Part shown: piece after piece, positions 7,743 to 14,658 of the stretch
Layout: each line of letters opens with the position of its first letter
Numbering within the stretch: the first letter of the stretch is position 1
IMG/VR virus record: IMGVR_UViG_3300031825_000024
Coordinates: 1-42,913 of that record
Origin: a virus
Reading direction: 5' to 3' (one strand)
Length of the DNA stretch: 42,913 bases
Notes under the pieces: generated by a model
Seen by the model: the letters and a program-made list of their open reading frames with translations, nothing else
Told to the model about the DNA's origin: nothing
Database searches by the model: none
Program-made: the position numbers and the translations under genes

Positions 7743-7817
7743 TGGCGCCCGTACGGAGATTCGAACTCCGGTCTCCACCGTGAGAGGGTGGCGTCCTGAC
7801 CCCTAGACGATACGGGC
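7743..7817 (-). tRNA. tRNA-Glu (anticodon CUC)
   Basis: The minus strand gives a complete 75-nt cloverleaf including an encoded CCA. The acceptor stem is GCCCGTA / TACGGGC, the anticodon stem CCACC / GGTGG, and the 7-nt loop CTCTCAC has anticodon CUC at 7784-7782. The T arm carries GTTCGAATC. CUC reads GAG, a frequent codon in this GC-rich genome. It lies between the replication operon terminator and the integrase block. It may supplement host decoding, or mark the attachment region if integration uses a host tRNA-Glu. Confidence 0.92.
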
Positions 7818-7897
7818 GGGAAAATCGTAGCGCGCCAGTCGTAACGCGCCAAAACGGGTGGATACAGTCGTTTTTCTCTTCTATTTCAACCACTTAA

Positions 7898-7921
7898 CTC
7901 TCACGGTTTGGGCCGTGAGAG
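7898..7921. repeat. Perfect hairpin CTCTCACGG / CCGTGAGAG
   Basis: The arms are 9 bp and the loop is TTTGGG. Neither strand shows a T tract after it, so it is not a classical terminator. The right arm with two further bases (CCGTGAGAGGG) is identical to the anticodon-loop region of the tRNA-Glu at 7779-7789 as written on the plus strand. Confidence 0.6.
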
Positions 7922-8025
7922 GGCGACAAGAAACATCAAAAAGATACAGTGTCGGCCGGGCGACATCATAAGGCGCTGATTGTGCGAATGAAAATCCGTG
8001 TCGCCTGAGTTCCTATGAGAGACAA

Positions 8026-8053
8026 TGCACTACGCAATGCTGCGTTATGTGCA
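8026..8053. repeat. Imperfect palindrome downstream of the integrase operon
   Basis: TGCAC / GTGCA outer arms enclose ACGCA-ATGC-TGCGT. It is immediately followed by the operator-like motif TTGTCGCCTTCCG (8057-8069). It could be a terminator-like structure for the minus-strand integrase transcript or part of an attachment site; the sequence does not decide. Confidence 0.5.
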
Positions 8054-8081
8054 ATTTTGTCGCCTTCCGGAGACTGGCGCG

Positions 8082-8225
8082 TCACCCTTTCGGGCGGCCG
8101 AACAGCACCCACTTGATGACGTCGCGGTAGACCCACAGGATGAACGGGACGCCGAGGACGAAGAGCAGCGCCACGACCACGGGCGTGTCGCCGATCGCGC
8201 GGAACATCTCTGCGATGGTCATCAT
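8082..8225 (-). CDS. 47-residue single-span membrane protein in the integrase operon
   Basis: Its start follows the integrase stop by one nt, with GGAGG inside the integrase end at good spacing. The protein MMTIAEMFRAIGDTPVVV... has one strong hydrophobic segment (VVVALLFVLGVPFILWVY, about residues 16-33) and a basic tail (RDVIKWVLFGRPKG). Wobble positions are GC-rich, as expected for real coding. It is too short for a named family. It may act in lysogeny, for example superinfection exclusion, because it is co-transcribed with the repressor and integrase; that is inference. Confidence 0.65.
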   Translation of the reverse strand: MMTIAEMFRAIGDTPVVVALLFVLGVPFILWVYRDVIKWVLFGRPKG

Positions 8226-8226
8226 G

Positions 8227-9279
8227 TCATGCCTCCAGGAGGAACTCGACGCTGTGGTGGCCGTAGGTGCTCTCCACGGTCTTGACCGTGTCGCCGATCA
8301 GCCGCGCCACCTTGTAGATGCTGACGCCGGCCATGAGCATGTTCGACGCGCGGGAATGGCGCAAGACGTGCGGGTTCGAGTGCGGCATCTCCAGTCGCTC
8401 GCAGAGCGCGCGAAACGGCTTGTAGAAGTCGACGCTCTCGCCGAATAGGTAGCCCTTGCGCTCCGCCGCGGCTGCCACGCGATACCGCAAGAGTGCTGCG
8501 ATCTCGGGATATACTGGCACGATCGGCTTGCGCTTCTTCGTCTGGCGCTCGCCCTTCTTGAGCAGGTTGACGTGGGTCGCCTTCACCTGGTCGACGTGCA
8601 GCGTCTCGATGGATTCGCGCCGCGCCCCCCAGGTGTACGCGAACGCGATGAAGTCGCGGAGATCGCCTTCGGCCTCGAAGATGAGCGTGGCGATCTGATA
8701 CTCGCTCAGGAAGCCGACCTCCTGCTGGACGCGGGGCTCGGCCGGCGCCTCGAAGGTCGGCATGTGCTCGGCCTTGATGCGCTTCCAGCGTCGGGCGTGC
8801 TCGGAGGCCGCCTGCAGCACGTTGAGCTCGCGCCGGATGGTGCTGTCGGCGCCTTTGGCCCGCTCGCCCTTGTGGCGCGCTCCGCCGCCGATACGGCCCT
8901 CGCGGCGGGCTTCGGCGTAGGCCCGGCAGGCCGGGATGTCGACGGCGCGCAGCAGCCCGCCCGCGAAGAACGCCTTGAGATGGCGGATGGCATTCTCCTG
9001 ACGGACCGGATCGGCCACGTTCTCTGCGACGGTGACGTGCTCCTTGTAGTAGTCGTCGAGTGCGTTCGCGACCGAGATGTCTTCGCCCCGGCCTTCGACC
9101 ACGGCTAGGGCTTGCGGGTTCTTCCGCCAGACGGCGTAGCGATCAAGCGCCTCGTCATAGTCCTTTGTACGAAGGCCCAGGCGCCGAGTGCGCTTGGTCG
9201 TCGCGTCGTACCAGCAGATTTGATAGACGCCGGCGCGCTGCTGGAGGTAGTGGGGTTCTGCGCGCTTAGGCCGCGGCAT
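8227..9279 (-). CDS. int: Tyrosine recombinase integrase
   Basis: 350 aa. The N-terminal half is an arm/core-binding region (YQICWYDATTKRTRRLGLRT; SVANALDDYYKEHV). The catalytic half shows Arg in WGARRESIETL, a lysine-rich beta region, HVLRHSRASNMLMAG with the HxxR box, and the nucleophile in VESTYGHHSVEFL. The usual second His (LLGH) is replaced by Asp in LIGDTVKTVE, a variant seen in many alphaproteobacterial phage integrases. The start codon overlaps the recurrent motif (GGAGGCGACAATG on the minus strand) and overlaps the repressor gene's end by 14 nt, so the two are coupled. It implies a temperate life style. The attachment site is not identified. Confidence 0.93.
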   Translation of the reverse strand: MPRPKRAEPHYLQQRAGVYQICWYDATTKRTRRLGLRTKDYDEALDRYAVWRKNPQALAVVEGRGEDISVANALDDYYKEHVTVAENVADPVRQENAIRHLKAFFAGGLLRAVDIPACRAYAEARREGRIGGGARHKGERAKGADSTIRRELNVLQAASEHARRWKRIKAEHMPTFEAPAEPRVQQEVGFLSEYQIATLIFEAEGDLRDFIAFAYTWGARRESIETLHVDQVKATHVNLLKKGERQTKKRKPIVPVYPEIAALLRYRVAAAAERKGYLFGESVDFYKPFRALCERLEMPHSNPHVLRHSRASNMLMAGVSIYKVARLIGDTVKTVESTYGHHSVEFLLEA

Positions 9280-9685
9280 TGTCGCCTCCTGTAGCCTCCC
9301 GGATCATCGCCACGATCTTCACGGCCAGATCCCAGGGCACCATCATGTTGATGTTGAGCTGCGCCATCCCGTCCTCGAGGAGCGTCGCCCGGAGCGGATG
9401 GCTGGCGGAGTTGCGAACGACGCGAGAAGGGAGCAGGTCGGCCGGATCGACACCGAGCGCCTTGGAGATCGCCAGCAGATGCGGGCGACCGGGAAGCGAG
9501 AGTCCGCCGGCGTATTTGCTGATACGGTCTCGTGTGACGGGTTTTTCGGAGAACTGAGACGCCCGCCGGGCGAGCTCCGTCTGCGTCCAGCCCTTGTCGG
9601 CACGCAGGTTCTCCAGCTTGGTCGCGAATAGTGTCCGTTGCTGCTCGGCCGTCAATTGCGCCGAAGGGTTCTGCGGGTCTGACAT
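9266..9685 (-). CDS. XRE-family repressor, candidate lysogeny regulator
   Basis: 139 aa. Residues about 18-80 form a Cro/CI-type helix-turn-helix: LFATKLENLRADKGWTQTEL, then DRISKYAGGLSLP, then LLAISKALGVDPADLLP. The remaining ~55 residues have no peptidase-like motif, so it is not a LexA-type self-cleaving repressor. AGAGGA upstream selects the ATG at 9685 over an earlier in-frame start. It is transcribed with and overlaps the integrase, and its own 95-bp upstream region holds the densest cluster of the 13-bp motif, including a perfect palindrome. I infer that it binds that motif genome-wide. Confidence 0.85.
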   Translation of the reverse strand: MSDPQNPSAQLTAEQQRTLFATKLENLRADKGWTQTELARRASQFSEKPVTRDRISKYAGGLSLPGRPHLLAISKALGVDPADLLPSRVVRNSASHPLRATLLEDGMAQLNINMMVPWDLAVKIVAMIREATGGDNAAA

Positions 9686-9717
9686 GCTATCCTCTATCGC
9701 GCTATGGGGGTATCTGC

Positions 9718-9770
9718 TTGTCGCCTCTCTGCGCTCGCGCTCTTCGATTGTCAAGCGACAATTGTCGCCA
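9718..9770. promoter_or_regulatory. Repressor promoter/operator region with a perfect 14-bp palindrome
   Basis: It contains TTGTCGCCTCTCT (9718-9730) and GCGACAATTGTCGC (9755-9768), which is its own reverse complement, plus an overlapping inverted pair TTGTC-AAGC-GACAA (9748-9761). On the minus strand a consensus -35 TTGACA lies at 9754-9749, inside the operator cluster; the matching -10 (CAGAGA at 9731-9726) is poor. The arrangement suggests autoregulation of the repressor and integrase. Confidence 0.75.
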
Positions 9771-9780
9771 TGACGGACGG

Positions 9781-9987
9781 TCAGGGCGCCCATCCGCAGG
9801 CGCCCATGCCCTTGGCGTTGTGGGCGTCGACCTGCTTGCGAGTGCCGTCGGTGTCCTTCTTCGACCCGTAGATCGGGCTGAAGATCGTGCAGCCTTCGAC
9901 CTTAGTCGCGGTCGAACTGGCGCACGCGGCTGTCATCACCGCGATCAAGATGACGCAGCTCAGTGTTCGCACGCTCTTGAGCATCAA
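9781..9987 (-). CDS. Outer-membrane spanin (Rz1-like lipoprotein)
   Basis: 68 aa. The N-terminus is a lipoprotein signal (SCVILIAVMTAAC) with the modified cysteine at about position 22, followed by a short periplasmic part. The gene starts inside the i-spanin gene in another frame and runs past its end, the classic overlapping Rz/Rz1 arrangement. o-spanins join the i-spanin across the periplasm to fuse the membranes in the last step of Gram-negative lysis. Overlap and lipobox make the call firm although sequence is poorly conserved. Confidence 0.8.
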   Translation of the reverse strand: MMLKSVRTLSCVILIAVMTAACASSTATKVEGCTIFSPIYGSKKDTDGTRKQVDAHNAKGMGACGWAP

Positions 9988-10141
9988 TCTGCCCTTTCTG
10001 GATCTGCACGGTGGTTTCGATCTTGCCCTTCTCGTAGGCGACGTTCGTCTGCCGCCAGTACCAGAGCGCGACGAGCACGACAGCGATGAGGATGAGCCAG
10101 ACCTTGAGGGGGACGAGCTTGAGGAGCGCGAGAATCGGCAT
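9902..10141 (-). CDS. Inner-membrane spanin (Rz-like)
   Basis: 79 aa from the ATG at 10141, which overlaps the endolysin stop (TGATG). One N-terminal membrane span (VWLILIAVVLVALWYW, about residues 13-28) is followed by a charged helical periplasmic stretch (YEKGKIETTVQIQKGQIDAQERANTEL) suited to a coiled coil. The o-spanin gene is embedded in its 3' half. Together they form the spanin complex. It is shorter than lambda Rz (153 aa) but the architecture is standard. Confidence 0.8.
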   Translation of the reverse strand: MPILALLKLVPLKVWLILIAVVLVALWYWRQTNVAYEKGKIETTVQIQKGQIDAQERANTELRHLDRGDDSRVRQFDRD

Positions 10142-10608
10142 CACAGACCCTCCAGACACAAGGCGCGCTCTTCCTTGCGGCGGCGCGTGAGGCCGGGGAA
10201 AACCATGCCGGCGGCCTTGTTCCATTTGAGGAAAGCGTCGCAGCTCGCGCGGGTCTGGCCGGCGTTCTCCAGCCGGGAGACGGACGACTTGCAGTAGGCG
10301 CCGACGCCAATATTGTAGGCGAGGCTCACATGCGCAACGTATCGCTTCTCGGGCATGGTCTTGGCCGATGGCGTGCAGCGTTCGACGCCGTTACCGAACT
10401 CGTCGGAGCGGGCGATGAGCATCTCGCGGCACTCATTCGCGGTGAAGCTCATGCCCTTCCTGATACCCTTGGTCTCGCCATAACATGCCGTCCAAGGATG
10501 TCCCTTGGTGGCCGGATCAGGGTAGGCATTGAGGCGCAGGCCCTCCGACGCGGCGAGCACGGCGAAGGCCGCAGCGGCGATCGTTCCGCCTTTCTTGAGG
10601 CGGCTCAT
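10141..10608 (-). CDS. SAR endolysin, glycoside hydrolase family 24 lysozyme
   Basis: 155 aa. The N-terminus (GTIAAAAFAVLAAS, about residues 8-21) is a weakly hydrophobic, Ala-rich signal-arrest-release segment. Catalytic Glu22 in SEGLRLNAYPD follows directly and Asp31 is eight residues later, as in the E-8-D-5-T pattern; Thr40 lies in a slightly longer loop before CYGET. The C-terminal RRRKEERALC segment matches the phage lysozyme RR.EE..LC ending. It cleaves peptidoglycan after release from the membrane. It sits between spanin and holin genes with ATGA-type overlaps on both sides. Confidence 0.88.
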   Translation of the reverse strand: MSRLKKGGTIAAAAFAVLAASEGLRLNAYPDPATKGHPWTACYGETKGIRKGMSFTANECREMLIARSDEFGNGVERCTPSAKTMPEKRYVAHVSLAYNIGVGAYCKSSVSRLENAGQTRASCDAFLKWNKAAGMVFPGLTRRRKEERALCLEGL

Positions 10609-10838
10609 GGTGTGGCCGGCCCGTATTCAGCGGCCATGTCCGCATGCAGTGCTTCGCGCTTAGCGTTCTCGGCCTCGATGCGCGGAGCCCAGCACATCCA
10701 GCACTGGAACGCGCGCTTCGGGCCGAGGAAATACTCCTCGCAGGACGAGCAACGACCCAGGTAGCGTGTGTCATCGGGCCAGTCGCGCGTGGGCCTCGGC
10801 GGAGACGGAGGCGGAGACGGAGGCGGGAACCGCTTCAT
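10605..10838 (-). CDS. Small protein with a proline-rich N-terminus and two CxxC motifs
   Basis: 77 aa from the ATG that overlaps the holin stop (TGATG). It starts with PPPSPPPSPPRP and then has CSSCEEYF and CWMCWAPRIEAEN, consistent with a small zinc ribbon. It lies within the lysis cassette between endolysin and holin and overlaps the endolysin start. No known lysis function is recognisable; a cytoplasmic zinc-binding accessory is possible. Confidence 0.6.
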   Translation of the reverse strand: MKRFPPPSPPPSPPRPTRDWPDDTRYLGRCSSCEEYFLGPKRAFQCWMCWAPRIEAENAKREALHADMAAEYGPATP

Positions 10839-11053
10839 CACTCACGCACCGACGGCTGGTTGATGATCCTGGCGAGCATCGCGATGATGACAGTGATGCC
10901 GCAGAGCACCGCGAAGACACCCCTGCTGACAGGCAGGACGCCGTCGAGCAGTGGCAGCGCGATCTCGAGGCCGGAGAAGACCACGGCGAGCAGCATGAAG
11001 CGCATCGACCACGCGCGCTTGACGATGCGCCGCCAGTTCCAGACGAGGGTCAT
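10838..11053 (-). CDS. Putative class II holin
   Basis: 71 aa. Two predicted membrane spans (MRFMLLAVVFSGLEIALPLL, then GVFAVLCGITVIIAMLARII) are separated by a short turn, with basic residues at the N-terminus and a polar C-terminus. This is the class II holin plan. The position directly upstream of a SAR endolysin and spanins in the same transcript is the main support. The ATG at 11053 overlaps the preceding gene's stop (ATGA), which favours it over a GTG nine nt upstream. Confidence 0.75.
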   Translation of the reverse strand: MTLVWNWRRIVKRAWSMRFMLLAVVFSGLEIALPLLDGVLPVSRGVFAVLCGITVIIAMLARIINQPSVRE

Positions 11054-11190
11054 TGGAGCCACCGACGCGCATCAAGAGCCGCGTACTTGTCGAACGCGAC
11101 CCACAGGCGGTCCCATTGCACCTCGAAGAGGGTGGCGGCCGGAGTTCCAGCGCGGAGGGCCTTCCGCCTGGTTTTGACGCGGAATGTCAT
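11050..11190 (-). CDS. 46-residue basic protein in the lysis cassette, unknown
   Basis: MTFRVKTRRKALRAGTPAAT... is rich in Arg and Lys at the N-terminus and ends WVAFDKYAALDARRWLQ. It overlaps both neighbours by 4 nt (ATGA), and codon use is GC3-rich like its neighbours, which together argue it is translated. No family recognised. It lacks a membrane segment. Confidence 0.6.
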   Translation of the reverse strand: MTFRVKTRRKALRAGTPAATLFEVQWDRLWVAFDKYAALDARRWLQ

Positions 11191-11351
11191 CGGGGCTCCT
11201 CGACGACGTATTTCACGCCCTTCCAAAGATCGCCCATGCCATCGTCATGACGCGCCGAGCAGCCGGCCAGCGCGAAGCCGGCGAATAAGATGATCGCCCA
11301 CAGGGGGATAGCGAGGACGACGCCGAACCCGAGGCCTCTGAAGAATTTCAT
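11187..11351 (-). CDS. Small lipoprotein with a perfect lipobox
   Basis: 54 aa: a basic start (MKFFRGLG), a hydrophobic core (FGVVLAIPLWAIILFAGFA) and LAGC, a textbook lipobox, with the modified Cys at about residue 31; about 24 polar residues follow. AGGGAGGATC precedes the ATG. It is the second lipoprotein of the lysis cassette besides the Rz1-like protein. It could be an extra outer-membrane factor or a lysogenic-conversion lipoprotein. Overlap with the next gene is ATGA. Confidence 0.68.
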   Translation of the reverse strand: MKFFRGLGFGVVLAIPLWAIILFAGFALAGCSARHDDGMGDLWKGVKYVVEEPR

Positions 11352-11363
11352 GGCGATCCTCCC

Positions 11364-11693
11364 TCAAAAAGTCGGCTGCGGGACGAACAGACAAATCTGC
11401 TTCTGTGTCGGCGCGACCACCGCGGCGGTCTTCGACCCGCCATAACGGCAGACGTGAAAGCGACCGTCGCGGGAGGGGCGCGTGTCGCGCTCGGCGATGA
11501 AAATCCCGTCATGCAGGAGGTAGCCGCCCGGTACGATCTTGGGCTCCGGCTCCTGCGCATCGGCGTCGACGCCCATCGGCCAGCAATCGGTCGATGAGCA
11601 GCACTCCCACGGATACCAGGAGTGCGCGAAGGCCGGCGCCACGCTGAGGAAGAGCGCCGTCGCCAAAATTGCCGGATGTCGCCTTTTCATCAT
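11364..11693 (-). CDS. Secreted cysteine-containing protein with signal peptide
   Basis: 109 aa. Signal peptide MMKRRHPAILATALFLSVAP with a likely cut after AFA, giving a mature start HSWYPWECCSSTDCWPM. Proteins with an N-terminal HSWYP-CC...DC motif are common conserved hypotheticals in Rhizobiales chromosomes and phages. The mature part has several cysteines, suggesting periplasmic disulfides. Its function is unknown. It heads the lysis cassette, so it may be exported before lysis. The promoter upstream places the -10 only 6 nt before the first ATG and I see no Shine-Dalgarno, so the mRNA may be leaderless. Confidence 0.75.
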   Translation of the reverse strand: MMKRRHPAILATALFLSVAPAFAHSWYPWECCSSTDCWPMGVDADAQEPEPKIVPGGYLLHDGIFIAERDTRPSRDGRFHVCRYGGSKTAAVVAPTQKQICLFVPQPTF

Positions 11694-11699
11694 TCGACA

Positions 11700-11728
11700 A
11701 ATGTCTCACAAGGAGACAAGGCGATCAA
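11700..11728 (-). promoter_or_regulatory. Promoter of the lysis cassette with operator in the spacer
   Basis: On the minus strand: -35 TTGATC (11728-11723), 17-bp spacer, -10 GACATT (11705-11700). The spacer contains TTGTCTCCTTGTG (11719-11707), a variant of the recurrent motif. The ATG follows the -10 by 6 nt, so transcription would start at or next to the start codon. Confidence 0.6.
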
Positions 11729-14658
11729 GGCTGTTTCTTGGGATCTTCGTCGGTCATCTCACGCACAGCGGCGCCTGCTGCCAGAGCGCGCTGGATCGTC
11801 GCGTTGTAAGCTGGCGATCCGGGCGGAATCTTCCGTGTGGCCAGCACCATGGCGAGATCGGGATCGAGAGCTGCGCGCTTCAACAGGTCGTGCGCGCGCC
11901 GTCCGTCCTCCGGCGTCAGGCCGGCGCCATAGCGCTTGGCGATAGAGAGCAGGCCCTGGCCTTTCAACATACCGAACTTGGCCAGGAGGATGGCCCCCGT
12001 AGCCTTACCCATAGGGGTCTCAAGGTATTTCTCGGCGTTGTTCTGCAGCAGTTTCTCCACTGTGTCGGAGCCGCTGCGAACCCGGATACGCTCGAGGCTC
12101 TGCACCTCCAGCGCCTTATGGACCACGCGCAGCGAATTCATCTCCTCCGGCGAGAAGACCTTGGCCAACTGCTGCTCGTGCTCCTGGAAGAGCTTCTGCG
12201 TCTTGGCGAAGCTCAGCGGCCCGCGGCTGTCGCCGGCCGGCAGCTTCTCCGTCGCCGTGGTCGTGCTCTTGTCGACCATATAATCGCGGACGGCAGCCTT
12301 AAGACCTGCGCGGGCGTCGGCGTCGTTCTTCGTCAGTTCCACCAGTTCGTCGAGCCGGCGGGCTGATTTGTTGGAATCGCTCATGATGGCGGCGACGGCC
12401 TTGTCGGGATCCGCGTCGACCACGGCGCCGAGCGCGCCCTTGTTGATGCGGTCCTCGACGTCCTTCTCGCTGCGGCCGGCGGCGCGCTCGGTCTCCTTGA
12501 GCTTGGCCTGCGCCTGCTTGATCTGATTGGCGAGCCCGCCCGACACGCGCTCGCCTTTGGCGGCGCGGGCGATCATGCCGTCGACTTCGCCGGCGAAGCC
12601 CGGCGCGGCATCGAGCGTGCTACCGTAGTTGTTGCGCCAGGCGCGCAGCTTGTCGGGGCGGATCACGCCCGTCTTGCTGTCGATCACGCCCGAGGTAGCG
12701 AGGTCCGACAGGAGGTAGTCGCGCACGGCGGCGTTGCCCTGCTCGCCCGCGGGGGACGTATCCAGCACACGGCGGAGCGCGGCGACCTTCTCCGGCGACG
12801 ACAGGAACCGGCCGGCGGTCTGAGACGGCGGCGTCTTGCTGCGCGTCGGGTCGCGGTCGATCTCCCTGGTGAATTTCGCCATCTCGTCGCCGGGACCGGG
12901 GCGGTACTTCGGCGCGAAATTCTCGCGGTAGTTGGTCGACGCTTCGGGGTTCGCCGCGTCGAGCGCCTCGTTGAGCGGGCGCTGCACCTCGCCGATATTG
13001 TCGGCGCGCTGGAGTTCGCCGGCGGCGCGCGCGGTGTTGCGCTCCTCCGACAAGCGCTGGCGCACCTGGCTTCCGCTGCCATAGGTGGCCGGCGGAGCGG
13101 TCTGCATGTCCTCGACCAACGCCGGATCGATCGCGCCAGCGCGCATCGACGGCGGGAGTTGCTCGACGCGCTGCGCCACCGCGCCGGCTGCTTCACCGAC
13201 GGGTGCCGTATTGATCGGGGTGTTCGGGTCGACGGCGTCGTAGAGCCGGTTCTTCTCCGCCCGGTCTGGCAGGTAGGTCTCATCGACCACGGCGCTGTCG
13301 AGCCGGCGGCTGGCATTCGTCGCGGCGTCCTTGCTCTGGTACGGCGCGAGCGGCGCGGCGTCCTGCTGGCGGATGGTGTCGACGGCGCCGGAGCGGCCTT
13401 CGACGGTATCGACGCGCGCCTGGCGCTCGGCGATCTGCTGCTCGCCCTGCTGGCGCGTGGCGGCACGCAGCCGCTCGGCTTCCGCCGCGGCGGAGGCCTG
13501 CAGGCGCGCCGGGTCAGCCCCTTCGGGCGCGACCGTGTCGACGGTATCGCGCACCGCGGCGTTGAGGTTCTGATCGCGCCGGATCATCGGGTTGCGATCT
13601 TCCATCGCCAACTGGCGCTCGAGCGCGACCAGCCCCGGATCCTCGGCCATCGCGCCAGGCGTCGGGAGACGATCGCCAAGGACGGGCTCCAGATCGCCGC
13701 GATTGCGCGCCATGAATTCGGGCGCCATGTCAGGATTGGTCGCCGACCCCTGGTAAATCTCGCCGGCCATGTCCGCGGAGCGGTTGCTGTACGGCCGCCA
13801 GTCATTCGGGTCCAGCGGCACGTCCTTGGCCAGGCCCTTGCCGAACGGTGCGCCGGCCAACGTCTTGACCTGCTGCGCGGTGCCGCGGCCGAAGTTGAGT
13901 GCGCCCATCCCGCCAACGCCACCGACGAGGCTCCCGACAACATCAGCGATCGTGCCTGCGACGCCACCGCCCATACCGCGATATTCTTCGGGCGCGCTCT
14001 GCGACGCGCCGAGGCCCGCGCCCGCGCCAACGCCGCCGGCGACATCGCGCGTGATGGCCTTGGCCGCGTCGTCGACATAGGGCTTGGCCGCGCTGTCGAA
14101 CAACTGCGGGAGCTTGTCCTTGGCGACGCTCGTCGCGCGGTCCACGCCGCGCCGCGCGAGGGCCGCGCCGCCGCCGAGCGCGCCGGTCGCGCCGCCGATG
14201 CCCTCGAAGAGCATGCGGTCGAGGATCGGGAGCTCCTCGGGCTTGACCGCGCCGCCGAGAGTGTCGGCGAGTTCGCGGACGCCTTTCTTGAGGCCGGTGC
14301 TGCCGCCCAACGGTTCGGTCACAGGCGGCGTATCGCCACCGAAGACCTTGTTCTTGGCCCATATCGCAGGGTTCACGACGACGGCCGTCATCGCGTCGAC
14401 CGGGAAGCCGGCGACGTTCGCAATGCCTTCGCCAACGGCCTGCGCGCCGAAACGCAGGTCCGCGCCCGCACGGTCCATGAGGGACGGCGGCTCCGGGGGC
14501 GGCGTCGGCCCCGGCTGCGGGTATGACGACGGCGCCATGGGATCGGCGCCATTCGTTCCGGTAGGGCCGGCGCCCTGGAGGATGCCGGAGATTTCGTCGT
14601 CCGTCGCGTCATCCGGCACTTCGATCCGGCGACCTTCGAACTCGATCAGGCGGCCCAT
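11725..14658 (-). CDS. Large internal virion (ejection) protein, T7 gp16-position
   Basis: 977 aa, the longest protein here. It opens with GRLIEFEGRRIEVPDDATDD, a small module also present in the protein at 30704-31402. A Gly/Ala-rich region with possible membrane-active helices follows (about 160-260), then long Arg/Glu/Ala-rich helical stretches. I see no lysozyme or protease motif. It is the last gene of the structural operon, after the gp12-like, gp13-like and smaller ejection proteins, the place of the giant ejection protein in T7-like podoviruses. Likely role: DNA translocation through the cell envelope at infection. Confidence 0.7.
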   Translation of the reverse strand: MGRLIEFEGRRIEVPDDATDDEISGILQGAGPTGTNGADPMAPSSYPQPGPTPPPEPPSLMDRAGADLRFGAQAVGEGIANVAGFPVDAMTAVVVNPAIWAKNKVFGGDTPPVTEPLGGSTGLKKGVRELADTLGGAVKPEELPILDRMLFEGIGGATGALGGGAALARRGVDRATSVAKDKLPQLFDSAAKPYVDDAAKAITRDVAGGVGAGAGLGASQSAPEEYRGMGGGVAGTIADVVGSLVGGVGGMGALNFGRGTAQQVKTLAGAPFGKGLAKDVPLDPNDWRPYSNRSADMAGEIYQGSATNPDMAPEFMARNRGDLEPVLGDRLPTPGAMAEDPGLVALERQLAMEDRNPMIRRDQNLNAAVRDTVDTVAPEGADPARLQASAAAEAERLRAATRQQGEQQIAERQARVDTVEGRSGAVDTIRQQDAAPLAPYQSKDAATNASRRLDSAVVDETYLPDRAEKNRLYDAVDPNTPINTAPVGEAAGAVAQRVEQLPPSMRAGAIDPALVEDMQTAPPATYGSGSQVRQRLSEERNTARAAGELQRADNIGEVQRPLNEALDAANPEASTNYRENFAPKYRPGPGDEMAKFTREIDRDPTRSKTPPSQTAGRFLSSPEKVAALRRVLDTSPAGEQGNAAVRDYLLSDLATSGVIDSKTGVIRPDKLRAWRNNYGSTLDAAPGFAGEVDGMIARAAKGERVSGGLANQIKQAQAKLKETERAAGRSEKDVEDRINKGALGAVVDADPDKAVAAIMSDSNKSARRLDELVELTKNDADARAGLKAAVRDYMVDKSTTTATEKLPAGDSRGPLSFAKTQKLFQEHEQQLAKVFSPEEMNSLRVVHKALEVQSLERIRVRSGSDTVEKLLQNNAEKYLETPMGKATGAILLAKFGMLKGQGLLSIAKRYGAGLTPEDGRRAHDLLKRAALDPDLAMVLATRKIPPGSPAYNATIQRALAAGAAVREMTDEDPKKQP

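Larger units (their letters stand above)
7638..8081. other. 444-bp non-coding region between the replication operon and the integrase block
   Basis: It holds the terminator (7702-7729), the tRNA (7743-7817), a perfect 9-bp hairpin (7898-7921), a 28-bp imperfect palindrome (8026-8053), and operator-like copies at 7923-7929 (minus orientation), 7999-8005 and 8057-8069. I see no open frame with coding character on either strand. It is the most likely place for an attachment site and for regulation downstream of the integrase. Confidence 0.6.

Noticed and set aside
13159-14526. 455-codon plus-strand open frame inside the 977-aa gene
   Set aside because: Antisense shadow of the ejection protein gene; composition is Arg/Ala-rich and it has no ribosome binding site or family resemblance.
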